Below are positions 1 through 11,660 of a DNA stretch of 64,000 nucleotides, piece after piece. Location: positions 25,496,001 to 25,560,000 of the forward strand of contig NC_133392.1 in the NCBI RefSeq assembly GCF_047511655.1. Direction: 5' to 3'. The notes under the pieces are model-generated. The model saw only the letters and a program-made list of their open reading frames with translations. It was not told the origin of the DNA and made no database searches. This DNA is from Castor canadensis (Eukaryota; Chordata; Mammalia; Rodentia; Castoridae). The first letter of the stretch is position 1. Each line of letters begins with the position of its first letter. The position numbers and the translations under genes are program-made.

Positions 1-155
1 GGAATGAGATGCTGTTGAGTGGAAAAATGGGTGAAAGGATGAGTGGTAGGACAAATCAGTTGATGATGATGAAACAGAATGTTTAATTTCCAGTTGTCTG
101 GTGTATAGGAGAGTAGTCACCACCCTGTTCACAGGTTCTGTTCCAATAAAAAGAA

Positions 156-170
156 GCACTAGGGGGCAGC
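156..170 (+). promoter_or_regulatory. CTCF-like motif
   Basis: GCACTAGGGGGCAGC matches the core CTCF consensus closely (C-A-C-T-A-G-G-G-G-G-C-A-G). Occupancy cannot be judged from sequence. Confidence 0.5.
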
Positions 171-842
171 ATGGTACCAAAAGTCCTCACCTTTCAGAGT
201 CTCAGGAGAAATACCCACCAAAATTATGTCAGGCCCCAATTTAGACAAATCAGAGAGCTTTCATTAATCTCATTTCTCGTTATACCCACCTAGTTTGTTT
301 CCCGAACACCTACTATATGCCCAGTCCTACAATGCCTAGTGCGAAAAGAATACAAAAGTTGTTGAAGACAGGACCTCTCCCTGAAGGAGCACGAGGAGAA
401 GCCAAACACGTGTGCCACCTATCCCACAGCCTTCTAAGACCGCCAAAAGTGGAATATAGTAAGCATTTAAATGAGGGTGTCAGGACAGATGGTCCTGTGA
501 AGTCTGACCCTTTTGACCTTAATTCCTTGACAATGTTGTTTTCTTTCCCACTGCCTGGAATTCACAATGTTGATTGCTGTGGAATATTGGACCCTCTCTT
601 GGATGACTCCCATCTATCCTTTCTTCAGATCTTTACTCCTCAGGGAACTCTTTCCTGACCAGCCTCCCAACACAAGACTACCTTTTCATACATTGTGTAT
701 TCTACTTCTTGGACCATCCCAAGATGGTAGATGGTAATGAATGATCTAGTCAAGTGAATGGTTGTATAATCTCTGCCTGCTCTACCAATAACAAAAGACA
801 AGGATCACATATGTCTTGTTCAGCTTTGAACCCACTGGTACT

Positions 843-1225
843 GGGTTTACGGGTTGAATCCTATCCCCCGCACTACCACCACCCCCAGAAAAATTCATAT
901 ATACTGAAACATTAATCCTTCATACCTCAGAATTGTTACATTTGGAAACAGGGTCCTTTAAAATATAATTAAGTTAAAGTGACGCTATTAGGGTGAACTC
1001 TAATCCAATCTGACTTGTATCCTTGTAAGAAGAAATTTGGACACACAAAGACACACCAGAAATGTGTGCACAGAGAGAAAAGTCAAGGGAAGAGACTTTG
1101 CACACTTGCTGATACCTTTATCTTGGGCTTCTACCCTCCAGTACTTTAAGGAAATAAATTTCTGAGTTTTTTAGGACACCCACTCTGTGGTACTATGTTA
1201 TATCAGCCCTGGCAAACTAATATAA
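843..1225 (+). mobile_element. MLT1-type ERVL-MaLR LTR (fossil)
   Basis: The segment follows the MLT1 pattern from the GGTTGAATCCTATCCCCC start, through CTCAGAATTGTTACATTTGG and AATTAAGTTAAAGTGA, to the TCTGTGGTACTATGTTATAT and GGCAAACTAATATAAC end. It is a degraded solo LTR without an internal region, of early eutherian age. Confidence 0.8.
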
Positions 1226-3238
1226 CCAGCCAACACTGGTCTGAGTAAATAACTATGGAGTGAGTGACTATTGAATGAGTTCTGAAATAAGGAAATGAAG
1301 GATGGCATACTAGGAAAAGGTAATTGGTAGACATGACTCTTAAACTTGACGTTAGACAATAAGAGTTAGAGACATGGAAGAAAATAGAAGTAATCCCAAA
1401 TATGGGAAGTAGCATTGGGCAGAAACCAAGGCAAGACTGCAAAATCCTGCTGTAGGGAGGGTGAGGTCCCTATTGGGAACCAGTGGTCATTAATATTGAT
1501 AAGAGAGTATAGTGAGTAGTAGAGAGCTTCAGAAGAATAGCAAAGAAATGGCCACAAACTCAAAGACCAGGGACAGACAAGGATACACCCATTTGTTCTG
1601 CCAGACGACTCAAATATGTGATCACGCGCTGTAACACCTGTGCAGAGCTCCTTGTTTAAACCTGGATACAATACCTCGCAGTGGCCTCCCAGGACTTCAA
1701 AGTGGTGGCTGTAACACAGTAGTAAAAACAGTATTATGTACAGAGCTCGTCATCTTCAACAGCACCTAGTGAGAATATAAAGTAAACCTCCAGAAAAGCG
1801 GAGCCAGTGACTTTGCAGCCCTACATACGAATTCCCAACCTGCATGCAGAGCAACTGTATCCCAAAAGAACCACTCGTCTCTAATGGGAAGAGTCTACAT
1901 AACCCACCTTCTCCTCTGAGACTAGTAACTCCCACCAACAAGTGCATGGCTCTCTGAAGCCAGAGGCTCCAGGAAGCCCTACCTACCTCCCCAGGACCAT
2001 AACTGAGAGGGTCTCCTGTGAAGAGACCAACCCTATTGTTATTACTCTATTATTATTTCCTTAGAATTTATATCTAGGATAAAGAGTTGCTAGTCAATCT
2101 TCACTGGGGCCTGGAACTGAACATGTAAAGCTTGGAGAGGTAGAGAAAGGCAGGCTACAGGCAGGGAAGAAGGAAGCAAAATGAATGAGGAGAAGCTACA
2201 GACCCAGAAGGAAAATGGCTGACATCGGCCCAGCAATGTCTGCTCTCTTGGATTCTGTTACGTACTTTGTATCCCCCTGACAAATCACGTTCTTTGTTTC
2301 GGCTAAAGTGAGTTTTCACTGCTTATATACCACCCCTCTCCAAAAAAGAAAGTCCTGACCAACTCAGGTTCTGTTTGCACAAGTATTTTTATGATATCAC
2401 TGGATTTACTATCCATGGAATCTAAAACACATTTGGGGCCCCAGATGACACGGAAGGAATTGCTCTAGTCATCATGTCTAACATTTCTCCTTCAGGCTAT
2501 TGGGAAGATTAAAAGCCCGCGTGTTACAGAAAATTGTTATCATTTATCAGCCGGCCCTATGGTCACCTTAGATGACAGAGCAGATTCCCAACTGGCTCGT
2601 GCTCTCTGAAACTGTGCGGGGCATATTTTATTCCTTTAATCTCCTCCTTTTCCAGTCTGCTGCAGATCTAACTTAACAGAACATTTGCTGAGCATTTGAC
2701 ACCACTTCCCAAAGGGGCTCTAGATAAACTTCCCTCTTGATACTGGAGGAGGCAGCGAGGCTCAGGCAGATTTATTAGGAAGACGGGGAGCTCAGGTGCG
2801 TGCAAGGCAGCTGTATTGAGGGAGCGGCCACTGCAGGTGAGCATTTTACTGGAAGAAGAGGTCAGTAGCATTATCACCACTTGGGCATCTCAGCTGCCTG
2901 GAACGTGGTCAGTTTACCAGCAGCTGCTCTTCTGTCAGATGACCTTCAGGCACAATATGACTGGTTAGTCATATTGTTAAGCCAGCTCATTCAGCCCCTG
3001 CTCCTTGCCCAAGAGACCATGTCCTACAGGGACAAACCAACCAGCTGACCAGATTGGTTAAAAAGATGGAATGACTCCACACAAGTAAATAAATAATGGA
3101 ATAAACATTTTAAAAATCAAAGTACAAGTAATTTAGATAACAGGCCAATGCTCTAATTCCTGCTATTACTCCCCAAAGCGCTGTTTTCAACTACCTCTCA
3201 GCTTTCCACATGCTGGTCCCCACATCTCCTTTGCTGTC
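1226..3238. other. Intergenic stretch, nothing assigned
   Basis: No repeat or gene recognised. Short open frames here have no family resemblance. Confidence 0.5.
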
Positions 3239-3355
3239 CAGCCAGGCATGGGGTCTCACATCTATAATCCCAGCACTCAGAAGGCTGAGGCGGGAGGATT
3301 GTGAGTTTAAGGCTAGCCTGGGTTACATAATGAGGTCCTGTTTCAAGAAAAAAGA
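3239..3355 (+). repeat. B1-like SINE
   Basis: Contains ATAATCCCAGCACTCAGAAG, then GAGGCGGGAGGATTGTGAG and CTAGCCTGGGTTACATAATG, followed by an A-rich tail. Confidence 0.85.
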
Positions 3356-3455
3356 GTCAACTCAGTTTCACCTCCTCCAAGAAATCTTTTCAGTTAGGCA
3401 CCCTGCCTCTGTACTACAAAAAAAAACCTGAGCACCCCTCTGTCAATACACTGTC

Positions 3456-3480
3456 TTTATTTATTTATTTATTTATTTTT
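3456..3480. repeat. (TTTA)n microsatellite
   Basis: Short tetranucleotide run at the A-rich (here T-rich) tail side of the next SINE, from which it probably grew. Confidence 0.9.
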
Positions 3481-3692
3481 TTGGCAGTACCAGGGTTTGA
3501 ACTCAGGGCCTGATGCTTGCTAGGCAGGCACTCTAACATTTGAGCCACACCTGCAGCCCTTTTCCGTGTAGGGTATTTTCGAGATAGGGTCTTGCAAACT
3601 ATTTGCCCGTAGCTGGCTTCTGACTGCTGTCCTCCTGATCTCTGTCTCCTGGGTAGCTAGGATTATAGGTGTGTACCACCAGTGCCAGGCTA
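3481..3692 (-). repeat. B1+ID composite SINE
   Basis: Reads as a reversed ID unit (CAGGGTTTGAACTCAGGGCC, GAGCCACACCTGCAGCCC) followed by a reversed B1-like unit (CCTCCTGATCTCTGTCTCCT, GTAGCTAGGATTATAGGTGT). Confidence 0.85.
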
Positions 3693-3719
3693 ACCTGTCT
3701 TTTTTTAAAGCATTTTTCC

Positions 3720-3840
3720 GTTCTTTTAAAAAATTTATTTTATTCTTGAATTATCATATATTGATAATGTGAGGGAATTTCATTGTGATAATTCTATACA
3801 TGCATAAGGTATACCATGAACAGATTCACCCCCTCTCAAC
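3720..3840 (+). repeat. L1 3'-end fragment
   Basis: GGGAATTTCATTGTGATAAT and CATGCATAAGGTATACCATG, then ATTCACCCC, resemble the 3' UTR of rodent L1 elements. A similar piece occurs at about 57.9 kb. Confidence 0.45.
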
Positions 3841-4065
3841 ACTCTGTCTTGTGGTTATGCGTTCACATCTCCAACAGACTGGGGGAACCAGTCTCTTCAT
3901 TAATGTGTCTACAGCACTGACCCACATATAAGAGACATTCAAAATAGAAAGCTTGAAGAATGAATGGGAACTACAACCACTTATACATTCAGACACACAG
4001 CAATTATTCTTGAGTGATTAGTGACTAAGGGAAGTTGAAAGCTATTGGAACATAAATATTTAAGG

Positions 4066-4172
4066 GATTTTTTTGACAGGGTTTTGATATGTAGTCTAGG
4101 CTGGTTAAACTCACAATCCTCATGCCTTATCCTCCCCAGTGCTGGGATTACAGGGTGCACCACCATGTTAGA
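4066..4172 (-). repeat. B1-like SINE
   Basis: Reversed B1 body with AGTCTAGGCTGGTTAAACTC, CCTCCCCAGTGCTGGGATTA and CACCACCATG. Confidence 0.8.
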
Positions 4173-4429
4173 TTCTTAAGTAGTCAAACAAAATCATACC
4201 CCAGGACACACCAGAGCCCCAAATAGAAGTATTAAGGATCAAAAAAAAAAAAGATGTATTTCTCATTCCTCTGCCCATCCTCATTGTAAATGCTTAAGAA
4301 CTATGTCTGTTTCTTGCCCATAGAGCTGCACACACGGTAGATCCTCAATAAAAGTTGATAATTAATGGAAAAGTTGATGGATGGTCACATGGTCTCTGAA
4401 GCAGCTTACTCAGTTGCACTGTGATAGCA

Positions 4430-4560
4430 CAAAAGCAGCCATAGGTAACACCTAAATGAATGGGTGTGACTGTGAGCCAATAAAACTTTATTTACAGAAC
4501 CACGTGGTGCTCTGGATTGGGTCTGCCAATCCAGTTGGCCAATTCCTGATTTGACACAAT
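4430..4560 (+). repeat. hAT-type DNA transposon remnant
   Basis: AATGAATGGGTGTGACTGTG and CCAATAAAACTTTATTTACA match a common hAT-Charlie-like mammalian repeat. The same family is seen at 59.6-60.0 kb. The subfamily is uncertain. Confidence 0.45.
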
Positions 4561-4962
4561 GCCCAGCATAGAGTTGATGCTGAAATAATTGAATGAACAA
4601 ATGCATAAATGGACGGATGAATAAGGAGTGAAGGTCTAGAGTTACAGCTTGGAGATTTGTTTCAAGGTCCAGTGTACCATCTTTAGACGGGAATTAAAGG
4701 AAAAGCAATGAATGGCTACTGACCAGAAATAAGCTCGAATGAAATTATGTCAGCTCTTTCCCATTCCAAGTGGTGCGTGTGGATGGAAAATTAGCATGTA
4801 GAAGCCAGGATCAGCTTCCATGAGAGATGTGAGCTAGAAGAGTAGTTTTCTGTAAAGGAGTTTTAGTTTTTTTTTTTTTTTTTAAGTAGGGATCTTGATT
4901 CATTAGTAAATTGTGGCTTGCATTTCTTTCAAAATCGTGGATAAGAGACAGAAAAAGAGAAA

Positions 4963-5048
4963 AGAAGAGGACTGGGAGCATAGCTCACTATAGAGCTCTT
5001 GCCTAGCATGTATCACACCCTGGATTTGATCCTCAGCACCACAAAATA
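4963..5048 (+). repeat. ID-like SINE
   Basis: GGACTGGGAGCATAGCTCAC, CTCTTGCCTAGCATGTATC and TTTGATCCTCAGCACC form the tRNA-like ID body with A/B-box spacing. Confidence 0.8.
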
Positions 5049-5261
5049 AAGGAATATAATAGATTGCAGTAAACATTTTTAAGGAACCTGTCTTTCAAAT
5101 ATAATACACTTACATGCAGAGTACATTGTAAGGTAAAATGTATTTTTTTAAGCTTGAGAACTCCTTTCTTGGGGCTGCTCAGGGCAGTTGTACATTTGAA
5201 GGGAAATGATACAGTGCAATGTGCCTTTGAACAAAAAGACAGGGTAGAAGGCAGGGCAAGA

Positions 5262-5565
5262 TTCTGAAGCCAAAGTGCCAGGTTCAAAACCTGGCTCTCC
5301 CACTTGCTAGCCATGTGACCTTGGACAAGTTATTTAATCTCTCTGGGCTTCAGTTTCTCCTCCATTCACTAGGAATCTAATGCTATCCACTAGATTGGGT
5401 TGTTATGAGAATTGAATGAGCCTTTATGCGCAAAATGCTTGGAGTAATACCTGACACATAGTCTAAGTATTGGCTATTATTCTGCCACTAACCAGCAATG
5501 TGACCTTGAGTATGTGACCTAACTTCTCTGGACTGCTTGTTCCCCAGTAAGTAATCTCTAGCATC
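5262..5565 (+). repeat. MIR SINEs, two adjacent fragments
   Basis: The first (5262-5480) has CTAGCCATGTGACCTTGGAC, CTGGGCTTCAGTTTCTCC and the 3' part. The second (5482-5565) restarts with CCAGCAATGTGACCTTGAG. Confidence 0.75.
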
Positions 5566-6037
5566 CTTATAGGACCCAACATTCCTAAGGGAGCGTGCCA
5601 TCATTGACCCTGACCTTCAGGAAAGAGAGAGCCAAATGCAAATTATCCATCTTATTCAAGTGACACCTTTGAGGGCTCAGCAAAGCAGGAAAACACACTG
5701 TAACTCACTTGCTGTCCTCTCCTGGAATTCCAGGCAGAGTGGGATTTGCGGTGGTGAGAGATGGACCAAATCAAGGAAAATAAGTGCCCTTTTTCCACTG
5801 ACTAGGGCTGGCTTCCTTTCTCTCCATTGGCATGCATTTGATTCTGTTTGGGGCTAACCACAGCTAGGAGTGAACAGGAAATCTGTCCCACGTGCTTTCA
5901 TTTTAAATTTTTTTCCAGGGTTCCTGACTGTGAAATGTGATGTTCCATATTTGATCCAGTGTTTGTCACAAGTCACCTTTCACTATGGAATTTGAAACTT
6001 CATAGAGCACCTACAATCCTGAAAAAACTTCCATTTA

Positions 6038-6038
6038 C

Positions 6039-6111
<73 letters not shown>
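6038..6111. repeat. (TC)n then (CA)n microsatellite
   Basis: About 60 bases of near-perfect CT repeat with one interruption run directly into a short CA repeat. Confidence 0.98.
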
Positions 6112-6269
6112 AGAAAAATAGGCAAAGTTGCAACTCACTGTTCTCAAATAAAGACAATAAATAATGTTCTGTTCAGCCTCACTCATAACTAAAGAAGTGC
6201 AAATTAAGACATTGAGATATCTTTTTTCATCTATAAAAGAAGCAACCTAATTAGTTAGAAAATATCCAG

Positions 6270-6390
6270 TGCACGCTAGATGCAGTAAGCACATCTGTAA
6301 GCCCGGCACTCAGGAGGCTAAGGCAGGAGGATCTTGAGATTAAGGGCAGACGAGTATACACAGTGAGATTCTGTCTCAAAAAAAGAAAAA
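6270..6390 (+). repeat. B1-like SINE
   Basis: Contains CTGTAAGCCCGGCACTCAGG and AGTGAGATTCTGTCTC, then an A-rich tail that leads into the purine tract at 6391-6500. Confidence 0.8.
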
Positions 6391-6500
6391 GCAAAGCGAG
6401 CAGGGAAGGGGAGGGGAGGACAAAGAAGAGAGGAGAGGAAAGAGGAGGGGATGGGGAGGGAGGAGAGTTGAGGAGAGGAGAGGAAAGGAGAGAAGAAGAT
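6391..6500. repeat. Purine-rich (GA/GGA) tract
   Basis: About 110 bases of almost pure A and G on the plus strand, with GGAGAGGA- and GAGGAGA-type units. Apparently an expanded SINE tail. Confidence 0.9.
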
Positions 6501-6599
6501 ATTTGTCAAGAGGTTAAATTGGTGAAAACTCTTGGAGAGCAACTTTGCAGTACCTTTGTTGGGGGAAGGGATGTTAGGACTTAAACTCATGGGATTTAA

Positions 6600-6910
6600 A
6601 CTTACTGCTCACTAGATAAGAACCCTACCACTTGAGCCATGCCTCCAGCCCTTTTTTGCTCTGATGATTTTGGAGATAGGGCCTCACTTTTTGCCCAGGC
6701 CAGCCTGGGCTGTGATCCTCCTAATTTGATGCTTCCCTCATCAGCTAGAATGACAGGTGCTTGCTACCATACCCAGCTTTTTTCAGTTCAGATGGGGGGG
6801 GGGGTCTCATGAACTTTTTTTGCCATGCTGCCTTGAAACCTCAATTCTCCTGGTTTTAGCCTCCCAGGTAGCTAGGATTGTAGGAGTACAGGTACCACCA
6901 TCACCCAGCT
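6600..6910 (-). repeat. B1-B1-ID multimeric SINE
   Basis: Reversed ID end (CTACCACTTGAGCCATGCC) followed by two reversed B1-like units, each with its own CAGGCC/CTAGGATTG landmarks, ending ACCATCACCCAGCT. Confidence 0.75.
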
Positions 6911-7106
6911 CATGTTATATCTGTTAAATAGTAAACGAACGTCAACTTTAACCAAAGGCGTTGAACCAAACAGCCATCTATATGCAGCCTTCTTATTTGA
7001 GAAAAACAAACCCTTATTTGTCAAAAGGTTTTATATTCCTGGACACTTATAAAATTACAGCTGTGTTTTTTGTTACTTTCAGGCAAAAATATTCTTAATC
7101 AATAAA

Positions 7107-7180
7107 GCTAGATGCCACATGCCTGTAATCCCAGCATCAGGCTAGCCTGGGCTGTAACGTGGAAGACACTGTCTCAAAAA
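7107..7180 (+). repeat. Short B1-like SINE
   Basis: GCCTGTAATCCCAGCATCAG runs straight into GGCTAGCCTGGGCTGTAACG. The middle of the usual unit is missing. Confidence 0.75.
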
Positions 7181-7504
7181 CATAGAAGGAAGGAAGAAAG
7201 GGAGGGAAAATTTTTTTAAAATGCAATTAAAAGAAGACATTCTTGTCTTGCACTGGCTTTAACATGAAGCTTTCTGTTGTTCCCCAGAAAGTATGATATT
7301 GCCTTGGGGAGCTTAAACTTCAGCCTTTGTTTCTATCATGTTACAGAAACATTTGTTTATATCTGTGTGCTGAATTGGGTCTAATGACTTTTCAAGCATC
7401 TATGTTGATCTTTCAGTTTTTCTCTTGTGATCTATTTGTGCTGCAATATTCTTTTGCTGTGTTGCTGAGGTTCTATTTGTTAATATTGTTTAAGATTTCT
7501 GACA

Positions 7505-7680
7505 CAATCACTGGAAGTTCATGCTATAATCCTAGCTATTTGGGAGGCTGAGATCAAAAAGATCGAAGTTCGAGGCCAGCACGGGCAAATCGTTCAGGAG
7601 ATCCCCATGCCCAAAAATAACCAGAGGAGAATGAACTGGAGGTATAGCTAAGGGGTGGAATGCCTGCTTTGCAAGATTTC
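7505..7680 (+). repeat. B1+ID composite SINE
   Basis: B1-like CTATTTGGGAGGCTGAGATC and GAGGCCAGCACGGGCAAAT, then a diverged ID unit (AACTGGAGGTATAGCTAAG). Confidence 0.75.
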
Positions 7681-7934
7681 TGAGACAGAACTTATAAATG
7701 AAATTGACTTTTTGTTCTTTCCCCTTTTAATGAGCTGTTGCAATGTATTTTTTACTAATATATTACTACTGCCTCACTAGAAAAGAATTTTGACCACTTA
7801 ATATTTTTAAATGTAAATGAATAGATTTTTTGTTTCTGCATATTAAATTTGTAGATTTTCCAAATTTTTACCTGTTCTTTTTTTTCATGGGCCTATGTAC
7901 TATCTCTTTATCACTTTTTTTTAACCATAACTTT

Positions 7935-8012
7935 TTTTGCAGTTCTGGAAATGAACCAAGGCCTTGAGCATATTAGATGGGCACTCTCACTGAGCCACAC
8001 CCCCAGCCTGAC
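7935..8012 (-). repeat. ID-like SINE
   Basis: Reversed ID body: GAACCAAGGCCTTGAGCAT and ACTGAGCCACACCCCCAGCC. Confidence 0.75.
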
Positions 8013-9542
8013 CATGACTTTATAGTCTTTTTCAAATTGCTCTATTATCTAAGATAATAGATAGTAGTACCTAAGAAGATAATTCTCCTGTTTGTTACAA
8101 CTGCATATTCACTCCTTTATGTAACTCATGTCCTACTTTGTTTCTAATTTCTTATTGTAAGCTAGTCTTTGATGGAAGATGTTTTAATTCTGCCAAAAAA
8201 ATGGGAATAAACCACTGATTTTTAGATTTGCCTCTGACAGGACCCAGGGGATTTGGCACTTTGGAATTTGCTTTCATGTTCTTAACTTCAGGACGAGTAG
8301 CTTAATTTAGGATCTCACAGCTCTGCAAGGCATAGGCAATCTGGGGTTTTGATTTCTACAGCAGGCATTCTTTAATTAGTTCAGGTCCTGGGCAAACCAC
8401 AAGCTTCTTTGAGGACCCTGTGCCAATGAGGAGTGTTTTGTTTTTGTTTTTTTAACATCTTCCTGTTACTGAAAGTCAGCCTTCCCGGGGTCCCCACTGT
8501 AAGTAGAGGTCTCAAGCCCAGACTTCTTTCTAGAAACCAAGGCCTGAATGGATCATAATCCACACCCCTTGTGTAGATACTCACCCATCTTTAGCCACTG
8601 GCACCTACATTCATGTCACAATTTTGAGTTCCCTCTTCCTGTCTCACATCTTGACATCCCCATTTCTTACAATTGTTGATATATTTTTTACAGCAGTTCT
8701 GTGTTGGAAGCAGGGGTTCCCTGACTTCTTGGACCTTCTTGTTCCCAGAAGCTGAATCCTTTGTGCTTTCCTATCTTTCAATAACTCTTCCAGAGTGTGA
8801 TACAGCAAGTGCACAGCAAGTGTCCAGAACAGGTATGGGGCTTCAAGGAAGACTCCCTGAAGTGACCTCCATCCTCAGATCTGAAGACTGAATACACAAT
8901 TAAACATGAATACCAGGCTTGTGCACTGGGGTGACAGGCTGGAGGAAGAGATGGGATGGAGGCTGCAGAGAGGAGATATCCACAGCGGGAAATCTAAGCA
9001 GGCAGCACATTACTTCTGATAATCACAAATTCTAAGAACTGCCAGCATGGTTTCAGATAAGGGGTTAGGAAAGTAAGGAGAGGCTAGCTCATGAATGGCT
9101 TATGTGTCAGGTTAGGATGGTAGCCTGGTCCTGAGAGCAGCCAGGAGCCCATGAAAGACACCCACAGGATGAAGACGGTGAAATCAAGAGGCTTAAAAGA
9201 AAAACCAAACATAGTAAATATCCCTTATATAAATGAATACTTACAGCTGGTTAGAATTTGCTGGAACAAAATTTTGCAAACTGGGTAACAACCTCAGAGG
9301 GCATTCAAGCATTCAAGCACTACCCTTGACATTCCAGCATAACCCTGAATTCTTAGCCAAAGGATTTTGCTAGTGCAGTGCTCCCACCTCCCAGGAATTT
9401 TCCCCACCTCCTTTGGGAAAAGTGAGTAAGTGCCTCACCCACTCAACCTGTAGATATTTTGGAAATACACAGCAATTTCAAGAATGTTCCCTCAGATCCA
9501 TTTCCCTCCACTGGACCCCAAACTCTGCCATAATGATTTCTG
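8013..9542. other. Intergenic stretch, nothing assigned
   Basis: Apparently unique sequence upstream of ITPRIP. No gene, RNA or clear repeat seen. Confidence 0.5.
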
Positions 9543-9914
9543 ATGTCAAGAAAGGGCTGTGAGCAACAGCAGAAGTTTCAATGTAAAAGTACCCTGGGCC
9601 AAGGGCCAGGGAGTTCTATTTTTAGAACATTTTCTCATTGCCTGTTTATCTTTCAGACACAGCCTAATGTGTTCCAGGCTGGTGTTAAAGTTACTTGGCT
9701 GGATGGAGAGGGAAAGCAAGGTGAGGTAGGACTACATACCAGTAGCGATGGTGGTAATCTCTGGACAGGGTACTCTACTTTCCCAAATGTCCCTTTGTCA
9801 GTCTTAAAACAACTTAAAGAATTCAAGCAAGCTTCTCCCACCACTGTGGCTGTAAGATTTGGGCAGGTCCCAAAGGGAAGAGGTCAGAAGGTTCCGGATT
9901 TTATAAACTATTAA
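9543..9914 (+). other. Unassigned 123-aa open frame
   Basis: A frame of 123 codons contains VFQAGVKVTWLDGEGKQGEV and ends VPDFINY. I do not recognise it. A splice-acceptor-like tttatctttcag precedes ACACAGCC at about 9658, so any real exon might start there. It lies about 1.2 kb upstream of the ITPRIP CpG island. It could be an exon of an unannotated transcript, an old retrocopy or chance. Chance is the default for a frame of this length. Confidence 0.2.
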
Positions 9915-10420
9915 GTTTTTTAAGAATACATTTATTAACCAATATAAACACGTTAAATGAACCTATATATTGCTAGTCAGAGCAGCTTACAAAATGCTAG
10001 ACGGGCATCATAGAACTGACAGCCTACTGTACAACAGTGGTTAAGCTTAACACCTAGCTTCATAACTGCAGAAAAATTTTAATGGAATAATGACTCCTAA
10101 AACAATCAATTGTAATTTTCCTAAAATTTTTACAAAACCAGGCCACAGCTCTTTTTAAAAAAAAAAAAAATTTTTTTTAAACACAGTTTCCACTCTGTAG
10201 TAACTTGGAAATGTGCAACCCTGTTACAGAGACAAAAGAGCCAAAGTAACACAAGTCTCTTTTTCATGCAGCTATCGTTAAAATATTGCTTACTCTGGAA
10301 TGATTTTTACATCAAAAATACTTCCACAATAACTTGCTCTCATGGGGGTGGAGTGAAGTTTTAAAACTTGAAAGACAATCGGGGCTCAAGTGTTCTTGGT
10401 TTATGACGCCTCTATTTTTG
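9915..10420 (-). other. AT-rich, 3'-UTR-like block
   Basis: Read on the minus strand the block is T- and A-rich, includes long A and T runs near 10160, and ends with AATAAATGTATTC (hexamer at about 9936-9930). That is the look of an mRNA 3' end. No poly(A) tail follows and no coding part is recognised upstream on the minus strand, where an ID SINE begins. It could be the last exon of an antisense RNA or an old retrocopy fragment. Confidence 0.25.
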
Positions 10421-10427
10421 TTTTGTT

Positions 10428-10512
10428 TTAGCTGTGCTGGAGACTTGAACCCAGGTCCTCACAGAGGTTAGACAAGCATTCTACCCCTGAATGGCTCCAT
10501 ACGCAGCCATCT
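10428..10512 (-). repeat. ID-like SINE
   Basis: Diverged reversed ID body with GGAGACTTGAACCCAGGTCC and ACAAGCATTCTACCCCTGA. Confidence 0.7.
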
Positions 10513-10849
10513 AACACTGGGATGCAATGCTACATCTAACTTGACAACCTTAACCAGGCTTTGGAAAGGAAAGTGCCCCCTATCGCAGCTGCTCGCCCAT
10601 CTCCTTTGTGCCTGGTCGATCCCTGAAAAAGGGACAACACAGTCATTAGTCATAAAATTTGGTGAGTTCTTTTAATCCATCCAAACTGCAAAAAAAAAAA
10701 AGGCCGGCGTAGTGTCTCCATTTATACTTTCCTCTCAGAGACAAAATAGATGGCCCCAGGAATTCCACCGCTCATAAAACGCGCCACAAAAACGCTGCTA
10801 GACTCCCAGTGACTTAACCCCTTCCTTCTGTGGCCCAGGCCAACTTTTA

Positions 10850-11660
10850 AGGGCGTCCTCCCCGCGCCCCCGGCCCTCTTGCCCACTGTCTTCCCGAGGC
10901 CGCTTCCCGCCCCGCCGGGTGGCTCCCTAATTCTGCACTCTCGTCGGAAGTTTCTGGGGGGTCACCTGGCAGATCTCCACAGCTGACCCTCGGCCCTCCT
11001 CCGCCACCGGCACGGTCGTCCTTAAGAAGCTTCTGCGGCCACCAGGAGAGGCGGGTGTTTTGTTCTTATAAGGAGGAAAAAGTTTCCGTGACATCCAGGA
11101 AGTGAGTAACTCCGGAGCGCGGTAGAGCCCGCGGCTGGAGGCCAGGAGGCGAGAGCCAGCCGCAGTCCCGCCGCCCGCATCCCCCGAGCCACTGGCCGCA
11201 CTCGGTGGAGCCCGGGACCCCGACCCGCGCGACCAAGGCTGAACGTAAGTCCGGGGCCTGAATGCGAGGCCGTGCTGACCCCCAGTCGCCCAGTGTGTTG
11301 GAAGAAAGGCGCGATGGGGACCGGGACTCCTTGGAGCTGCGCCTGAGATCGAGGACAGGCGAGGAGGCGCTCGGAGGTGCGGGAAATGCGGGCGCCCGCG
11401 TGGACTCCTGGCGGGGCTGTTTGGGGACTCCTTGAAAGCGCGCGTTCAAAGGCGGGCGCATTGTCTAGATCGGTCACAATTCGCGTTCCCGCTGCGTCGG
11501 GCAATGCGCGCGGGTCTCTCCGCTCCAGCCCGGGCCGCGGAGCCCCGCGCTCTCCCAGTGGTCCTTTTGGTGGGCAGCTGATCCTCGGAGCCCTAGGCGG
11601 GAGCACGTGTTTGTTCCCAGAGCCGGAACCATCCCTTACTGAAGCAGGGTTGTCCTGCTC
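10850..11660 (+). promoter_or_regulatory. ITPRIP: CpG island, probable ITPRIP promoter
   Basis: A sharp rise in GC and CpG density separates this stretch from AT-rich flanks. It contains many CGCG and GGCG steps, a CArG/TATA-like CTTATAAGG (11065-11073) and an ETS-like AGGAAGTG (about 11098). It lies at the expected 5' end of plus-strand ITPRIP. Open reading frames on either strand here (for example 11022-11663 minus) are the usual by-product of high GC and have no recognisable protein. Confidence 0.75.
11090..11244 (+). other. ITPRIP: Putative ITPRIP non-coding exon 1
   Basis: Within the CpG island a GC-rich segment ends in a consensus donor, gctgaac|gtaagt, with GT at 11245-11246. This would splice to the acceptor at 29756, 13 bases before the ITPRIP start codon. 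A TATA-like CTTATAAGG at 11065-11073 suggests transcription starts near 11090-11100. Human ITPRIP likewise has non-coding 5' exons far upstream of its coding exon. Exon boundaries are inferred. Confidence 0.55.
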
